Shown in pieces: positions 44,430 through 54,154 of a stretch of DNA of 64,000 nt. Each line of letters begins with the position of its first letter. Position 1 is the first letter of the stretch. The stretch spans positions 1 to 64,000 of the forward strand of contig JAFPZK010000053.1 of the NCBI GenBank assembly GCA_017417315.1, written 5' to 3'. Position numbers and translations under genes: made by a program. The DNA is from Bacteroidales bacterium. GTDB taxonomy: Bacteria > Bacteroidota > Bacteroidia > Bacteroidales > UBA3824. Below the pieces are notes generated by a model. The model was not told the DNA's origin. It worked only from the letters and a program-made list of their open reading frames with translations, and searched no databases.

Positions 44430-45503
44430 ATGAAATATGCTACATTAGAAAAAGCGTTGGCGGCATGGAACAAACTTTTGCCGCTTTCAGAAGATGACAA
44501 CAATAAGTTGAGCCGCCGGTTTACTATTGACTTCAATTACAACAGCAATAATATTGAAGGCAACACTTTAACATACGGTCAAACGGAACTTTTGCTTATG
44601 TTCGGCAAAATAATCGGCGAGGCGCAAGTAAAGGATATTCAGGAAATGACTGCAAGCAATGTCGGATTAAAAATGATGAAAGAAGAGGCTGAAATGAAAG
44701 AAATGCCTCTGTCGCAACATTTTATCCGCACTTTACATAAAACTCTGTTCAGAGAAGATTATACCGTTTACAGAAATCTTCCGGGCGGGGTTACAACGTC
44801 GTTTATTATTCATGCCGGACAATACAAAACACGTCCGAACAGCGTTATAACACGTTACGGCGACCGTTTTGAATACGCTTCGCCAGAAGAAACGCCCGCT
44901 TTGATGACTTCGCTCGTTGATTGGTACAATGAGGAAGAAAAACGCGGCAAACTTTCGCCCGTAGAATTAGCGGCTCTGTTTCATTACCGTTATATCAGGA
45001 TACACCCGTTTGAAGACGGCAACGGCAGAATTGCGCGTTTGATGGTGAATTTTATTTTTGCGCGGCACAACTATCCGATGATTGTTGTCAGAAGCCGTAA
45101 AAAACAGGAATATCTTGAAGCCCTGCATCAAGCGGATTTGAAAGTCGGCTCTGTACCGTCTGAAGGTGCAAATGCGGATTTGAAGGACATACAACCGTTT
45201 ATGAAATATTTTGTCGGTTTGGTAACAGAGGAGATTAACAACGATGTGCGTTTTGTCAGCGAACATGATGAAAACGTTTGGTGGTATGACGGCGAAAGAA
45301 TTGTTTTTCGTTCGGAGAATTATTCAAAAATACTTAACGCTATGCTTTCGCTGCCGACTGTTACGTTGAACGACATTCAAAAAGAAATCGGGATTAATAT
45401 GTCGGCTGTTCAAAGGCTTGTTAATCAGTTGATTGAGAAAAAATACGTTGAGCGTATTGACAACAAAGGTTCTTGGCGGGTGTTTATAACTCCGTCGCTG
45501 TAA
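44430..45503 (+). CDS. Fic family AMP-transferase with C-terminal winged helix
   Basis: Fic enzymes transfer AMP or other nucleotide parts to target proteins. The 357 residues carry the complete catalytic motif HPFEDGNGRIAR (H192). An N-terminal inhibitory-helix motif, SNNIEGN near residue 35, has the glutamate that blocks ATP binding (class II Fic). Residues about 295-350 form a winged helix (VTLNDIQKEIGINMSAVQRLVNQL), so the protein may also bind DNA, perhaps the palindrome just upstream of its gene. gldA follows 44 bases downstream. Confidence 0.88.
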   Translation: MKYATLEKALAAWNKLLPLSEDDNNKLSRRFTIDFNYNSNNIEGNTLTYGQTELLLMFGKIIGEAQVKDIQEMTASNVGLKMMKEEAEMKEMPLSQHFIRTLHKTLFREDYTVYRNLPGGVTTSFIIHAGQYKTRPNSVITRYGDRFEYASPEETPALMTSLVDWYNEEEKRGKLSPVELAALFHYRYIRIHPFEDGNGRIARLMVNFIFARHNYPMIVVRSRKKQEYLEALHQADLKVGSVPSEGANADLKDIQPFMKYFVGLVTEEINNDVRFVSEHDENVWWYDGERIVFRSENYSKILNAMLSLPTVTLNDIQKEIGINMSAVQRLVNQLIEKKYVERIDNKGSWRVFITPSL

Positions 45504-45547
45504 TAATTAAACGTGTTTTTCCGTTATTTATAAAAGTAAAGAAAAAA

Positions 45548-46378
45548 ATGTCAGTCAGAGTAGAGAATCTTACAAAACTTTATGGCGAAAACAAAGCCGT
45601 TGACAATATAAGTTTTAATATAAATTCGGGTGAGGTCGTAGGCTTTTTAGGTCCTAACGGTGCAGGCAAAAGCACCACGATGAAAATCATAACCGGCTGT
45701 ATTGCAAGCGATTCGGGTGAAGTTTTTATCAACGGCGTTAACATAAAGGACGATATGACGGCTTTGAAAAAGTCAATCGGCTATCTTCCTGAAAATAACC
45801 CGCTTTACTTAAATATGTACGTTAAGGAATATCTTGAATATTCCGCCGGAATGTATTTACAAAAAAATGAAATTAAAAACGCGGTGGAAAAAGCCGTTGA
45901 AGCGGTCGGTTTGGGAGAACATCAGTTCAAGAAAATCGGCGAACTTTCAAAAGGTTATAAGCAAAGGACGGGAATTGCAAGGGCTATGGTTCACAATCCT
46001 TCAATTTTGATTCTTGACGAGCCTACAACAGGTCTTGACCCTAATCAAATCGTTGAAATCCGAAACCTCATAAAAGACCTCGGAAAAGAAAAAACGGTGA
46101 TACTTTCAACGCATATTATGCAGGAGGCGGAGGCGGTTTGCGATAGAGCGATTATTATCAACAAAGGAAAAATAGTTGCTGACGACACGCTCAAAAACCT
46201 TAAAGCACCGAAATCGTCAAATTCCATCACCGTAGAATTTGGTTTTGACGGTAGTTTTAACGGCAATTTTGAAGAAATTGTGAAAAAATTTGCCGAGGAA
46301 AAAGGTCTCTCAGTTCTGTCAATAACACAAAGCAAAGGAAATCTTGAAAATATTTTCAGGGAATTGACTTTGGAATAA
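45548..46378 (+). CDS. gldA: ABC transporter ATP-binding protein, GldA-like
   Basis: A 276-residue ABC ATPase: Walker A GPNGAGKSTT, signature LSKGYKQRTG, Walker B ILILDEPTTGLDP and the H-loop STHIMQEA. The N-terminus SVRVENLTKLYGENKAVDNI and overall length fit GldA, which pairs with GldF and GldG in gliding bacteria. Those genes are not adjacent, so a general ABC-2 exporter role remains possible. ATG 45548 is used; an in-frame start at 45473 would overlap the end of the Fic gene. Confidence 0.8.
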   Translation: MSVRVENLTKLYGENKAVDNISFNINSGEVVGFLGPNGAGKSTTMKIITGCIASDSGEVFINGVNIKDDMTALKKSIGYLPENNPLYLNMYVKEYLEYSAGMYLQKNEIKNAVEKAVEAVGLGEHQFKKIGELSKGYKQRTGIARAMVHNPSILILDEPTTGLDPNQIVEIRNLIKDLGKEKTVILSTHIMQEAEAVCDRAIIINKGKIVADDTLKNLKAPKSSNSITVEFGFDGSFNGNFEEIVKKFAEEKGLSVLSITQSKGNLENIFRELTLE

Positions 46379-46432
46379 GATTTATTTGTAAATTTGCGCA
46401 TTGCTAAAATTAATAAAAAAACCATAATCAAA

Positions 46433-47479
46433 ATGGATAACAACACAAACGAATTAGCCCCGCTTGATTGGGCGAATATGGGTTTCGGTTACATAAAAAC
46501 CGATTACAACGTAAGATGCTATTATCGCAACGGTAAATGGGGCGAAATAGAAGTTCATTCTGACGAAAACATTTCAATGCACATGGCAGCCACCTGTTTG
46601 CATTACGGTCAGGAGAGTTTTGAAGGCTTAAAAGCATATCGCGGTAAAGACGGTAAAGTAAGACTTTTCCGTCCCGAAGAAAACGCTATGCGTATGCAAA
46701 GTACTTCGCGCGGTATTTTAATGCCGGAAATGCCGACCGAAATGTTTATCGAAATGGTGGAAAAAGTCGTTAAACTTAACGCACGTTTTATTCCGCCTTA
46801 CGGTCATGGTGCAACACTTTATATCCGTCCGCTGATGATTGGTGTTGGCGCAACGGTAGGCGTAAAACCCTCGCCTGAATATTTGTTTATGATTTTCGTA
46901 ACGCCGGTAGGAGCGTATTTCAAAGGCGGTTTTGCAACCGGCAATTATATGATTGTCAGGGATTATGACCGCTCGGCTCCGCTCGGCACGGGTATTTACA
47001 AAGTAGGCGGAAACTATGCGGCTTCGTTAAAAGCCAACAAACTGGCTCACGATATGGGTTATATGTCAGAGTTTTATCTCGATGCCAAAGAGAAAAAATA
47101 TATGGACGAGTGCGGTGCGGCAAACTTTTTCGGAATCAAAAACAATACGTATATCACTCCGAAATCTTCGTCGATTCTGCCCTCAATCACCAACAAGAGC
47201 CTTATGCAACTTGCCGAATGGATGGGAATGAAAGTAGAACGCCGTCCTATTCCAGAGGAAGAATTGGAAACTTTTGAAGAGGCTGGCGCATGTGGAACGG
47301 CTGCCGTTATAGCACCGATTCACGAAATCGACGACCCGAAAACCGGTAAAAAATACGTTATTTCAAAAGACGGCAAACCCGGTGAAATGAGCAAAAAACT
47401 TTACGAAAAATACACCGCAATTCAGTTCGGCGAATGTGAAGACCCGTTCGGTTGGACAAGAGTTGTTGAAGGAATATAA
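46433..47479 (+). CDS. ilvE: branched-chain amino acid aminotransferase
   Basis: A PLP-dependent fold-type IV enzyme that makes or breaks down leucine, isoleucine and valine. The 348 residues show LHYGQESFEGLKAYRGKDGKVRLFRPEENAMRM-like substrate-side sequence. The PLP lysine region is TGIYKVGGNYAASLKANKLA, followed by EFYLDAKEKKYMDECGAANFF and TAAVIAPI. Length and motifs are those of class-II-type BCATs common in Bacteroidota. The start is the ATG at 46433. A terminator follows at 47484-47512. Confidence 0.95.
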   Translation: MDNNTNELAPLDWANMGFGYIKTDYNVRCYYRNGKWGEIEVHSDENISMHMAATCLHYGQESFEGLKAYRGKDGKVRLFRPEENAMRMQSTSRGILMPEMPTEMFIEMVEKVVKLNARFIPPYGHGATLYIRPLMIGVGATVGVKPSPEYLFMIFVTPVGAYFKGGFATGNYMIVRDYDRSAPLGTGIYKVGGNYAASLKANKLAHDMGYMSEFYLDAKEKKYMDECGAANFFGIKNNTYITPKSSSILPSITNKSLMQLAEWMGMKVERRPIPEEELETFEEAGACGTAAVIAPIHEIDDPKTGKKYVISKDGKPGEMSKKLYEKYTAIQFGECEDPFGWTRVVEGI

Positions 47480-47483
47480 AAAA

Positions 47484-47512
47484 AATCGGGCTAAAAACCC
47501 GATTTTTTTATA
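47484..47512. terminator. bidirectional terminator after ilvE
   Basis: AAATCGGGCT and AACCCGATTT flank a short loop and a T-run. It lies between ilvE and the convergent Fic gene. Confidence 0.8.
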
Positions 47513-48446
47513 TACAATAATAACCGCCGCTGCGTAAAGGACCTCTAAATTCTACGAGTCCTTGTTTTCTTAACGTTCCTATTGTCCGTTGAAGTTTTAT
47601 AAAACTTACTTGTTGTACAAATTCTTTTATTTGCATTATTTTGATGCCGGGATTCTCTTGTATTGCTTTAAGTACCGTTTCGCTGCAATCAATGTTTCTC
47701 AAATGACGTTTTTTGTGTGCGCTGTAAGTATCTTTTTCGCTTTTAAAAAGTATATTTTGACTTGATAAGGCGCATTTTGCAATAAAATTTGTAAAATCTT
47801 CGGTCAATAAATTTTTGCTTTCTTTTATCAGTCGGTCATATTCAGACTGTGTTTCGGCAGGGATAATTATGGGTGTAAATTTTTGCCGCAAAATGCCCAA
47901 ATTCATTATAAGCCGTGCCATTTTGCCATTGCCGCCTTTAAAAGGGTGTATGTAGATGTATTCGTGATATGCTTTTGCCGCAAATCTCAGAATATCTTCT
48001 TCGGTGGTTTCGCCGTTGAACCATTCCAAAAATTTCTTCATTTTTAAGGCTACGACTTTGTTTTTTTCTGACGGATATTTCCCCGCTATGAAATCCGGCG
48101 TGCGCGAATGTAAGGTTTTGTGAAGATTTTTGATATTATCTTCCGTTATTTCCTTTTTGTCTATAAGTTGAAATATTTTTTGATATGCGTCATATTGTTC
48201 CAAAATTTCGTTTCCTACGGCGGTTTCGGCATCGGACTCTGCAAAACCGTTGTCAATTACGTTTTTGACGGTTTGTTTCGTTATCGTCGTCCCGCTTAAC
48301 AAAAGACTGCCGTAAACAAACGGAACGGCGTATTTCTCTTTAAGAGCATCGAAGAATTTTTTTTCGTCGCCGCATTTAAAAGAAAAACTGTCCCTATTTT
48401 GAGTAAATTCTTTGGTTGCCGTTTCAATATTGATTGTCGTGTCCAT
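47508..48446 (-). CDS. Fic-domain protein with altered catalytic motif
   Basis: A 312-residue Fic protein with a C-terminal winged helix (IKIMQIKEFVQQVSFIKLQRTIGTL). The catalytic motif reads HPFKGGNGKMAR (H167). The acidic Mg-binding residue of HxFx(D/E)GNGRxxR is Gly171 and the first arginine is Lys175. The N-terminal inhibitory motif (normally S/TxxxE) reads SLLLSGTT with no glutamate. Activity may be lost or altered to another nucleotide chemistry. It is not close in sequence to the Fic protein at 44430-45503. Confidence 0.8.
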   Translation of the reverse strand: MDTTINIETATKEFTQNRDSFSFKCGDEKKFFDALKEKYAVPFVYGSLLLSGTTITKQTVKNVIDNGFAESDAETAVGNEILEQYDAYQKIFQLIDKKEITEDNIKNLHKTLHSRTPDFIAGKYPSEKNKVVALKMKKFLEWFNGETTEEDILRFAAKAYHEYIYIHPFKGGNGKMARLIMNLGILRQKFTPIIIPAETQSEYDRLIKESKNLLTEDFTNFIAKCALSSQNILFKSEKDTYSAHKKRHLRNIDCSETVLKAIQENPGIKIMQIKEFVQQVSFIKLQRTIGTLRKQGLVEFRGPLRSGGYYCI

Positions 48447-48534
48447 AATCCGAATACTTTTAAAATTTTGCTAAATTATATACAAAAAATCAATTTTCCA
48501 AATCTTTTTTCAAAAAATTTTTTACAAATGCGGC

Positions 48535-48571
48535 AAAAAAAACAGCAAGAAGACAATACTGCCTTCCTGCT
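48535..48571 (-). terminator. terminator of the mannose-1-phosphate guanylyltransferase gene
   Basis: On the minus strand AGCAGGAAGGCA pairs with TGTCTTCTTGCT (12 bp, two G-U pairs) and is followed by eight U. Confidence 0.65.
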
Positions 48572-48586
48572 TTTAAAAAAAGTTTT

Positions 48587-49696
48587 TTATACGAAATCTT
48601 CTCCAAATTGTATTTTAACGTTGTTGACGAGTTGTCTTATGTTTTGCTCGTTTGATTTCGGGACAATTAACAGCAAATTGTCGCTTTGTGCGATGATATA
48701 GTCTTTAAGTCCTTCTACTACAACGAGTTTTGTGTCGGTGTTGATAATACAGCCCGTGGTGTTTTCGGCTATGACTTTTGTACCGGCAATGGCGTTGAGA
48801 TTTTCATCTTTGACGGAGTTTTCGTACAGCGAACCCCATGTGCCGAGGTCAGACCATTGAAAAAGTGCCGGTATGACGTAAGTCTCCGAATAGTTTTCCA
48901 TAATGCCGAAATCTATCGAAATGCTTCTGCACTGCGCATAAATCTTGTTGATAAACGATTTTTCTTCCGGAGTGTTATAGAACTTCTTGCCGGAGGAGAA
49001 AAGTTCCGCTATTTCGCTTAAATGTAATTCAAAGGCATCAATAATGGCTTTTACGTTCCAAAAGAAAATTCCGGCGTTCCAAAAAAACTCCATGCTTTCA
49101 ACAAACATTTTTGCCATTTCGTAAACGGGTTTTTCAGTAAAGAGTTTTACTTTTGTAACTTCGTTTACGGCGAGCGGGTTTTCACCGATTTTGGAGTCTA
49201 TTTGTATATAACCGTAACCCGTTTCAGGTCTTGTCGGGATAATACCGATTGTAAGAAGTGCTTCCGGATTAAATTTTACGAACTGTAAGCCTCTGTTTAT
49301 CGTTTCTTCAAAACCTCTGTCGTCGCCGATAAAATGGTCGGCGGGCGAAACTACGATGTTTGCCTCGGGATTTTTTGCTAAAATTTTGTACGATGCGTAT
49401 GCTATACAGGGCGCAGTGTTGCGGCGCAAAGGCTCCGTCAAAATGTTTTCTTTCGGCAATTCAGGCAGTTGGTTTTCTACCATTTCTGCATAGTTTTCGC
49501 CCGTTACGATAAGAATGTTTTCTATAAGGCAAATGCGACGGAATCTGTCGAAAGTCTGTTGAAGCAGTGTTCGTCCCGAACCTAAAATATCTAAAAACTG
49601 TTTCGGACATTGAGTTCTGCTTTTAGGCCAAAAACGGCTTCCTATGCCGCCCGCCATGATAACGCAATAATTGTTGTTGTCTAACGGTCTCATCAT
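48587..49696 (-). CDS. manC: mannose-1-phosphate guanylyltransferase
   Basis: Makes GDP-mannose, the donor for mannose and fucose in surface glycans. The 369 residues show the nucleotidyltransferase signature CVIMAGGIGSRFWPKSRTQCPKQFL (residues 11-35), VSPADHFI and the C-terminal LFTEKP / FFWNAGIFFWN blocks. It lacks the isomerase domain of bifunctional ManC proteins, as is usual in Bacteroidota. It stands alone; the flippase gene is far away at 5.4 kb. Confidence 0.92.
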   Translation of the reverse strand: MMRPLDNNNYCVIMAGGIGSRFWPKSRTQCPKQFLDILGSGRTLLQQTFDRFRRICLIENILIVTGENYAEMVENQLPELPKENILTEPLRRNTAPCIAYASYKILAKNPEANIVVSPADHFIGDDRGFEETINRGLQFVKFNPEALLTIGIIPTRPETGYGYIQIDSKIGENPLAVNEVTKVKLFTEKPVYEMAKMFVESMEFFWNAGIFFWNVKAIIDAFELHLSEIAELFSSGKKFYNTPEEKSFINKIYAQCRSISIDFGIMENYSETYVIPALFQWSDLGTWGSLYENSVKDENLNAIAGTKVIAENTTGCIINTDTKLVVVEGLKDYIIAQSDNLLLIVPKSNEQNIRQLVNNVKIQFGEDFV

Positions 49697-49756
49697 AAAA
49701 AATTATATTTTTTGCAAAGGTAAGTATATTTTTTTTAAAAGGCGGAGAAAAATCGT

Positions 49757-49800
49757 AAAAAAAAAATCGGGACGGTCTAATTTTTTGAAGTCCGTCCCGA
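49757..49800 (-). terminator. terminator after the 49837-50457 gene
   Basis: TCGGGACGG (49767-49775) pairs with CCGTCCCGA (49792-49800), with a T-run on the minus strand. Confidence 0.7.
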
Positions 49801-49836
49801 GGATAATAAAAAAACAAAAATTATGGTTTGCAGTTA

Positions 49837-50457
49837 TTACTTAAAATCTGTAACTTCCTCCATAGGTTTGTCGATAACGTAGACCGTAAAACAGCCTTTT
49901 ACGACTTCCGGTCCGCCGCCTTCTCTTTCAACGGGAACCTGTTTTTCTACGTAGTTGCCTTCCGCATCCCAATCTCCTTGCGTTACCATAACTACGTTGG
50001 AGTGTTCTTTGATTTCAATAATAATCTTCAACGAAGTCGGCTGTGCGGGAGCAAAGTCGAAATACGGGTGTGTCATTGTAGTTGAAGTTTCTTTTTCGCG
50101 GTAATCTTGAAGACAAGTCTGACCTTTCTTGGCTTCGGGACTGCCCTCCGGTAATGCTCCGGGCAAATCTATTACAACTTGATTCGAGTTTAAATCAACA
50201 ATTTTTACCTGAACCTCGTTGTTGAAAACGGGCGAAGCAAAAAACTGTATTCTGTACTCGTTGCCTTTTGCCAAGGGGAGAACAAATTCGTATTTTTTAC
50301 CTGAAAGACATGTCGCACTTTTTGAGGCGGTGTTATATCTCCAAGGCTTTTCCGCTTTCCTGAAATTAAGGAAATCTGCGCAGTTTTGAGCCTGAACCGC
50401 CGCCGGCAATATCGCTGACATTGCCAGACCGAGTATTATATTTCTTAAAGTTTTCAT
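49837..50457 (-). CDS. hypothetical exported protein
   Basis: A 206-residue protein with a signal peptide (GLAMSAILPAAVQAQ). Four cysteines are positioned to form disulfides (NCADF, TCLSGK, TCLQDY, GCFTVY). The middle is beta-rich (KKYEFVLPLAKGNEYRIQFF and KIIIEIKEHSNVVMV), suggesting a jelly-roll or Ig-like periplasmic domain. The family is not recognised. The start was set at the MKT codon, giving a normal signal peptide. It follows the lipoprotein gene at 50533 on the same strand by 75 bases. Confidence 0.6.
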   Translation of the reverse strand: MKTLRNIILGLAMSAILPAAVQAQNCADFLNFRKAEKPWRYNTASKSATCLSGKKYEFVLPLAKGNEYRIQFFASPVFNNEVQVKIVDLNSNQVVIDLPGALPEGSPEAKKGQTCLQDYREKETSTTMTHPYFDFAPAQPTSLKIIIEIKEHSNVVMVTQGDWDAEGNYVEKQVPVEREGGGPEVVKGCFTVYVIDKPMEEVTDFK

Positions 50458-50532
50458 ATTAAATAACATTTTATTTATAAAACGCTGATGAGGCTTTAAT
50501 TATTTTCCTACTGCGTATTTTTTTAAGTTTTT

Positions 50533-51444
50533 TTATTTATTGCTTGTTAAAGCCTGCCTGATGTCGGTGATAGTCTTTTTCAGCGTGTTGAAATTTTCTT
50601 CGCTGATTTCGATTTTCTTGTTACCGCCGATAATCATTGCGCCGTTTTCAGTAGTTTGGTTGCCAGCGTTTTCAACAACTACTACCGAGAGTTGATTGTA
50701 AGCCGTGCCTAACGGTTTTAGTTGTTCGATAGTCTCTTCGATTCCGGGTTTTGACTTAAATTGTTCGAGATATGCCATAAGGCTTTCAAAAACGTTTTTC
50801 TCGTCAGCAATTTGCTGAATGTTGATGTCAGTGTTGGAGAAACTGTCTATTGAATTGATAATGATGTACATACATTCAATCCAGCCGCCTGCCGAAATCT
50901 GTGCAATTGTGGAGTTTTTGCCTTGAACTTCCAATGCTTTTTTAATGTCTAAGTAAGTTTCGTTAGCAATAACTTTCAAAGAATCTTTGTTTTGGATTTG
51001 TTCGTCGATTCTGGCGTTGAGTTTTGTGCTGAAAACCGATTCAAGACCCAGTTTTGAGGAAAGTTCCCTTAATACTGCGAGGTATTTTACTGCGTCCTGA
51101 TTTTGACCGTTGACAGCGCAGTAAGCCATGTCAGCGCAATAAACACCGAAATTTGTCTCTTTACTCTTACTGTCTTCGTAAGTGTTTGCACGGTCGGTCG
51201 GGTTAAGAAGTGCCGAAGAAAATTTAAGTTTTTCGCTCGAAAAAGCAAAAATGTCTTCCGGAGAGGGCAATAAATAGTACGTTGTTAACTCGTCATTACT
51301 TTCAGCAAAACCGTCGCTTTCGGTTTCCTGTTTATTGCCGGAGTTTCCTTGATTGTTGTTGCCGCCGTTGCAGGCTTGTAAACCGAGCAGAGCCGTTGCG
51401 CTTACCATTGCGCTCAGCCCTAATGTCTTATAGTTCAATTTCAT
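50533..51444 (-). CDS. hypothetical lipoprotein
   Basis: A 303-residue lipoprotein (lipobox LLGLQAC, Cys25) with an Asn/Gly/Gln-rich linker, then an all-helical domain (about 55-300). The helical part contains ADMAYCAVNGQNQDAVKYLAVLRELSSKLGLE. A similar helical lipoprotein type is common in Bacteroidota, but I cannot assign a function. It lies 24 bases downstream of the PNPOx-like gene and upstream of the 49837 gene; the three are probably one transcript. Confidence 0.6.
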   Translation of the reverse strand: MKLNYKTLGLSAMVSATALLGLQACNGGNNNQGNSGNKQETESDGFAESNDELTTYYLLPSPEDIFAFSSEKLKFSSALLNPTDRANTYEDSKSKETNFGVYCADMAYCAVNGQNQDAVKYLAVLRELSSKLGLESVFSTKLNARIDEQIQNKDSLKVIANETYLDIKKALEVQGKNSTIAQISAGGWIECMYIIINSIDSFSNTDINIQQIADEKNVFESLMAYLEQFKSKPGIEETIEQLKPLGTAYNQLSVVVVENAGNQTTENGAMIIGGNKKIEISEENFNTLKKTITDIRQALTSNK

Positions 51445-51468
51445 AATTTTTTTTAATATTTAAATTTT

Positions 51469-51909
51469 TTACATCTTGTTAATTCTGTTCCATGTAAGTT
51501 TTTTACCGAGACCGAACCGGTTGTCGGTAAGTTTGTAAAAGTTTGGTTCAAGGGTCAGATATTCGCCTTTTACCGCTAATGCGTAAGGATATTTTTTCAG
51601 ATAAACGCCTTTTACGTAATCCAATTCTTTTGCCGTATAGTAGACGGCCTTCCCCGTTATTTGCAGACCTTGAATTTTTCCTACTTCATCGGTCTCCAAA
51701 AAAATGGAGGCGGCTATCGACGAATTTTGACTTATTTCTCTGCCGTGTCGTGTGTTTTCGTTTATTTTTACGACAAAAATATTTTCCGTTTCATCATAAA
51801 CGTAATAACAATTACAGCAATACGGCTTGTTGCCGGCTGAGGTGGCAAGAGTCAAAACGTGGTGTTCGTTTATAAAGTTTATAATTTTTTCGTTAATGTT
51901 ATTATCCAT
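51469..51909 (-). CDS. pyridoxamine 5'-phosphate oxidase-like flavoprotein (YhbP-like)
   Basis: A 146-residue split-barrel protein: HHVLTLATSAGNKPYCCNCYYVYDE, then FVVKINENTRHGREISQNSSIAASIF and LQGLQITGKAVYY-like strands. The pattern fits the PNPOx/FMN-binding superfamily, YhbP/UPF0306-like branch. Such proteins bind FMN or heme, but their reactions are mostly unknown. It is first in the three-gene minus-strand group. Confidence 0.75.
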   Translation of the reverse strand: MDNNINEKIINFINEHHVLTLATSAGNKPYCCNCYYVYDETENIFVVKINENTRHGREISQNSSIAASIFLETDEVGKIQGLQITGKAVYYTAKELDYVKGVYLKKYPYALAVKGEYLTLEPNFYKLTDNRFGLGKKLTWNRINKM

Positions 51910-52000
51910 ACGGTTTTTCCTTGTTTTTCCAAATTACAAACGTAAATCTAATTGTTAAATTATCCTTTAAAATATCTTTAATTTTAAATTAACGATATGT

Positions 52001-53995
52001 TTATTCTCCGCCGAAAGGAATACCGTTTTCCTTGTAATCCGTTCTTAACACTACAAATTCCGTGCGGCGGTTAAGTTGGTGACAGATTTCTTTTTCCTGA
52101 TTGTTTTCAAGGCGGTTGATGAAAGCCTCTGTCAAAACGTCGCCTTCTTTTAAGAACGGATATTTTCCGGCGGTTTTTTTGCTGACTTTAATCGGGTTGC
52201 TTTCGCCCATACCTTTTGATTGAAGTCTGTCGGCGGGAATATCTTTTGAAATAAGATAATCCACAACTGCCTGCGCTCTTGCCTGCGAGAGTTCTAAGTT
52301 AGCCTCGTCAGAGCCTCGGAAGTCCGTGTTAGCGCGGAGTTCTATCGTAATCGTGTTGTTGACGTTAAGAATGTCAACAAGCAAATCGAGCGAAACTTTT
52401 GACTCTTCTCGCAATGTTGCTTTGTTGAAGTCGTATTCGATGTTTTCGAGTTCGATAACGTTGAGCAGCGGGGTCATAAGAATTTCGATGTGGAGTGTCG
52501 TGTTGTCGGTGAGTCCGCGAGTAGTCTCCTTGCCGATACCTTTTAGATAACCTGCTTTTTCGGTTATGAACATATAATCGTTATTTTCTGCGAGTTGAAA
52601 CGTAAATTTACCCGCTCCGTTACTCTTAGTATCAAGTTGTGTGCCGTCAGTTGAAGTCAAGGAAACTTTTGCCCCGTCAATAGCAATCATGTTTTCCTCG
52701 TTTTTAACGATGCCCTCTATGCTGACCTGAATCGGCGGCAAATAAAAGCCCCAAATATCGTCGCTTCTCGACCCCTCTCTGTTAGAGGAAAAAAATCCGC
52801 GTTTGTAGGTTTTGAAAAAATGAATACCGTAATCGTCAGCAGCAGAGTTAATCGGGTATTTCATATTTTCGAGGTTTGTTTTGCCGTCTTTGGTGTAGAG
52901 ACGGAAAATGTCAAGACCGCCCATACCGCCGCGACCGTCAGAGGAGAAATAAAAACTTCCGTCAGAGGCTGCAAACGGAAAAACTTCGTTGCCTTTGGAG
53001 TTTACCTGACCGCCCATATTAACGGGAGAACTCCAAGAGTTTTTACCTTCGAGGGTTGACTTCCAAATGTCCTTACCGCCTTGTCCGCCCGGTGCGTCGG
53101 AAGCAAAATAAAGCGTTTTGCCGTCAGGTGACAGGCACGGGTGTCCTACCGAAATACTGCTGTCGCGGAAAAGAACTACTTCTTCTGGATTGCCCCATTT
53201 GCCGTCTTCGAGGTTAGTTACAAAAATTCTGCAACCCAAAGACTGTCCTTTGAAGTTTTTACAAGAAGTAAAATACATCGTATTTCCGTCTTCGGTTACA
53301 AAAGGCGAACCTTCGTCAAACGGAGTGTTTATTGCGCCTTCTACGGGTACGGGAACCGACCATTTGCCTTTTTTGTCTTTTGACGAAAAGAAAATATCGG
53401 TGTAGTTGGTCCCTGAATTTGCATTTTTAGTACTTCCGATAGAGGCCTCGCGTGCCGAAGTGTAATAAAGGTCGGTACTATCAACGCCGAAACAAGGCGC
53501 GTAGTCTGATTCTTTATCGTTTAACCAACGCGCATTCCAAACCACGTAACGGGTCGGCGAGGCAATCCATTTGAGAGCCGTCTCGCAATCCTTTACGCCC
53601 TGAGCACCACGCGGGTCGTCAGGGACAAGGTCTTGATAGTTGCTGTACTGAACCGATGCATCTTCGTAATTGCCTTTCATTTTAAGGGCGTCTGCCAGAT
53701 ATAAAGTTGCAAGCGGATTAGAATATTTCGCTTGAACCGCTTTTCTGAACCATTTTTCCGCATTGCGGGCATCGCTCATATTACGGCTACATTCACCGAG
53801 ATAAAATGCAGCCTGACCTTTGGTCGGCTTATCTTTTATTTTCGGAAAATATTTGACCAAAAGTTCCTGACATTTCGTATATTCTCCGCTGTTATAATAA
53901 GTTAGAGCCTTGTCTACTTTTTTATTTTGTGCCGATAAAGGCAGTGCTGCTATCGTCGCTGCGGAGAGTGCGACCGCTAAAATTATTGAACGCAT
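52001..53995 (-). CDS. OmpA-family protein with TPR, beta-propeller and CRD domains, PorE-like
   Basis: A 664-residue envelope protein. In order: signal peptide (to about 22), TPR repeats (about 25-150), a PD40/WD40-like beta-propeller (about 160-420, with repeated LSPDGKTLYFASD / SDGSFYFSSDGRGG blades), a carboxypeptidase-regulatory beta sandwich (about 425-510), and an OmpA_C peptidoglycan-binding domain (about 530-655, with ELRANTDFRGSDEANLELSQARAQAV). This is the domain order of PorE, which anchors the type IX secretion machinery to peptidoglycan. PorE of Porphyromonas is a lipoprotein; no lipobox cysteine is seen here. The assignment is therefore PorE-like. Confidence 0.75.
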   Translation of the reverse strand: MRSIILAVALSAATIAALPLSAQNKKVDKALTYYNSGEYTKCQELLVKYFPKIKDKPTKGQAAFYLGECSRNMSDARNAEKWFRKAVQAKYSNPLATLYLADALKMKGNYEDASVQYSNYQDLVPDDPRGAQGVKDCETALKWIASPTRYVVWNARWLNDKESDYAPCFGVDSTDLYYTSAREASIGSTKNANSGTNYTDIFFSSKDKKGKWSVPVPVEGAINTPFDEGSPFVTEDGNTMYFTSCKNFKGQSLGCRIFVTNLEDGKWGNPEEVVLFRDSSISVGHPCLSPDGKTLYFASDAPGGQGGKDIWKSTLEGKNSWSSPVNMGGQVNSKGNEVFPFAASDGSFYFSSDGRGGMGGLDIFRLYTKDGKTNLENMKYPINSAADDYGIHFFKTYKRGFFSSNREGSRSDDIWGFYLPPIQVSIEGIVKNEENMIAIDGAKVSLTSTDGTQLDTKSNGAGKFTFQLAENNDYMFITEKAGYLKGIGKETTRGLTDNTTLHIEILMTPLLNVIELENIEYDFNKATLREESKVSLDLLVDILNVNNTITIELRANTDFRGSDEANLELSQARAQAVVDYLISKDIPADRLQSKGMGESNPIKVSKKTAGKYPFLKEGDVLTEAFINRLENNQEKEICHQLNRRTEFVVLRTDYKENGIPFGGE

Positions 53996-54154
53996 TTCAT
54001 AAACTTTTTTTGTAAACGTTGTCTAAGATTTCAATTAGCAAATATTGTGTTTTTTTTTGTCTTTTGAAAATATTTTTAACTTTTTTTTGCGTAAAAAAAA
54101 CTTTTGACAAAAAAAATGCTTATTTTCGCACCGTAACATATATTTTTTTCGATT

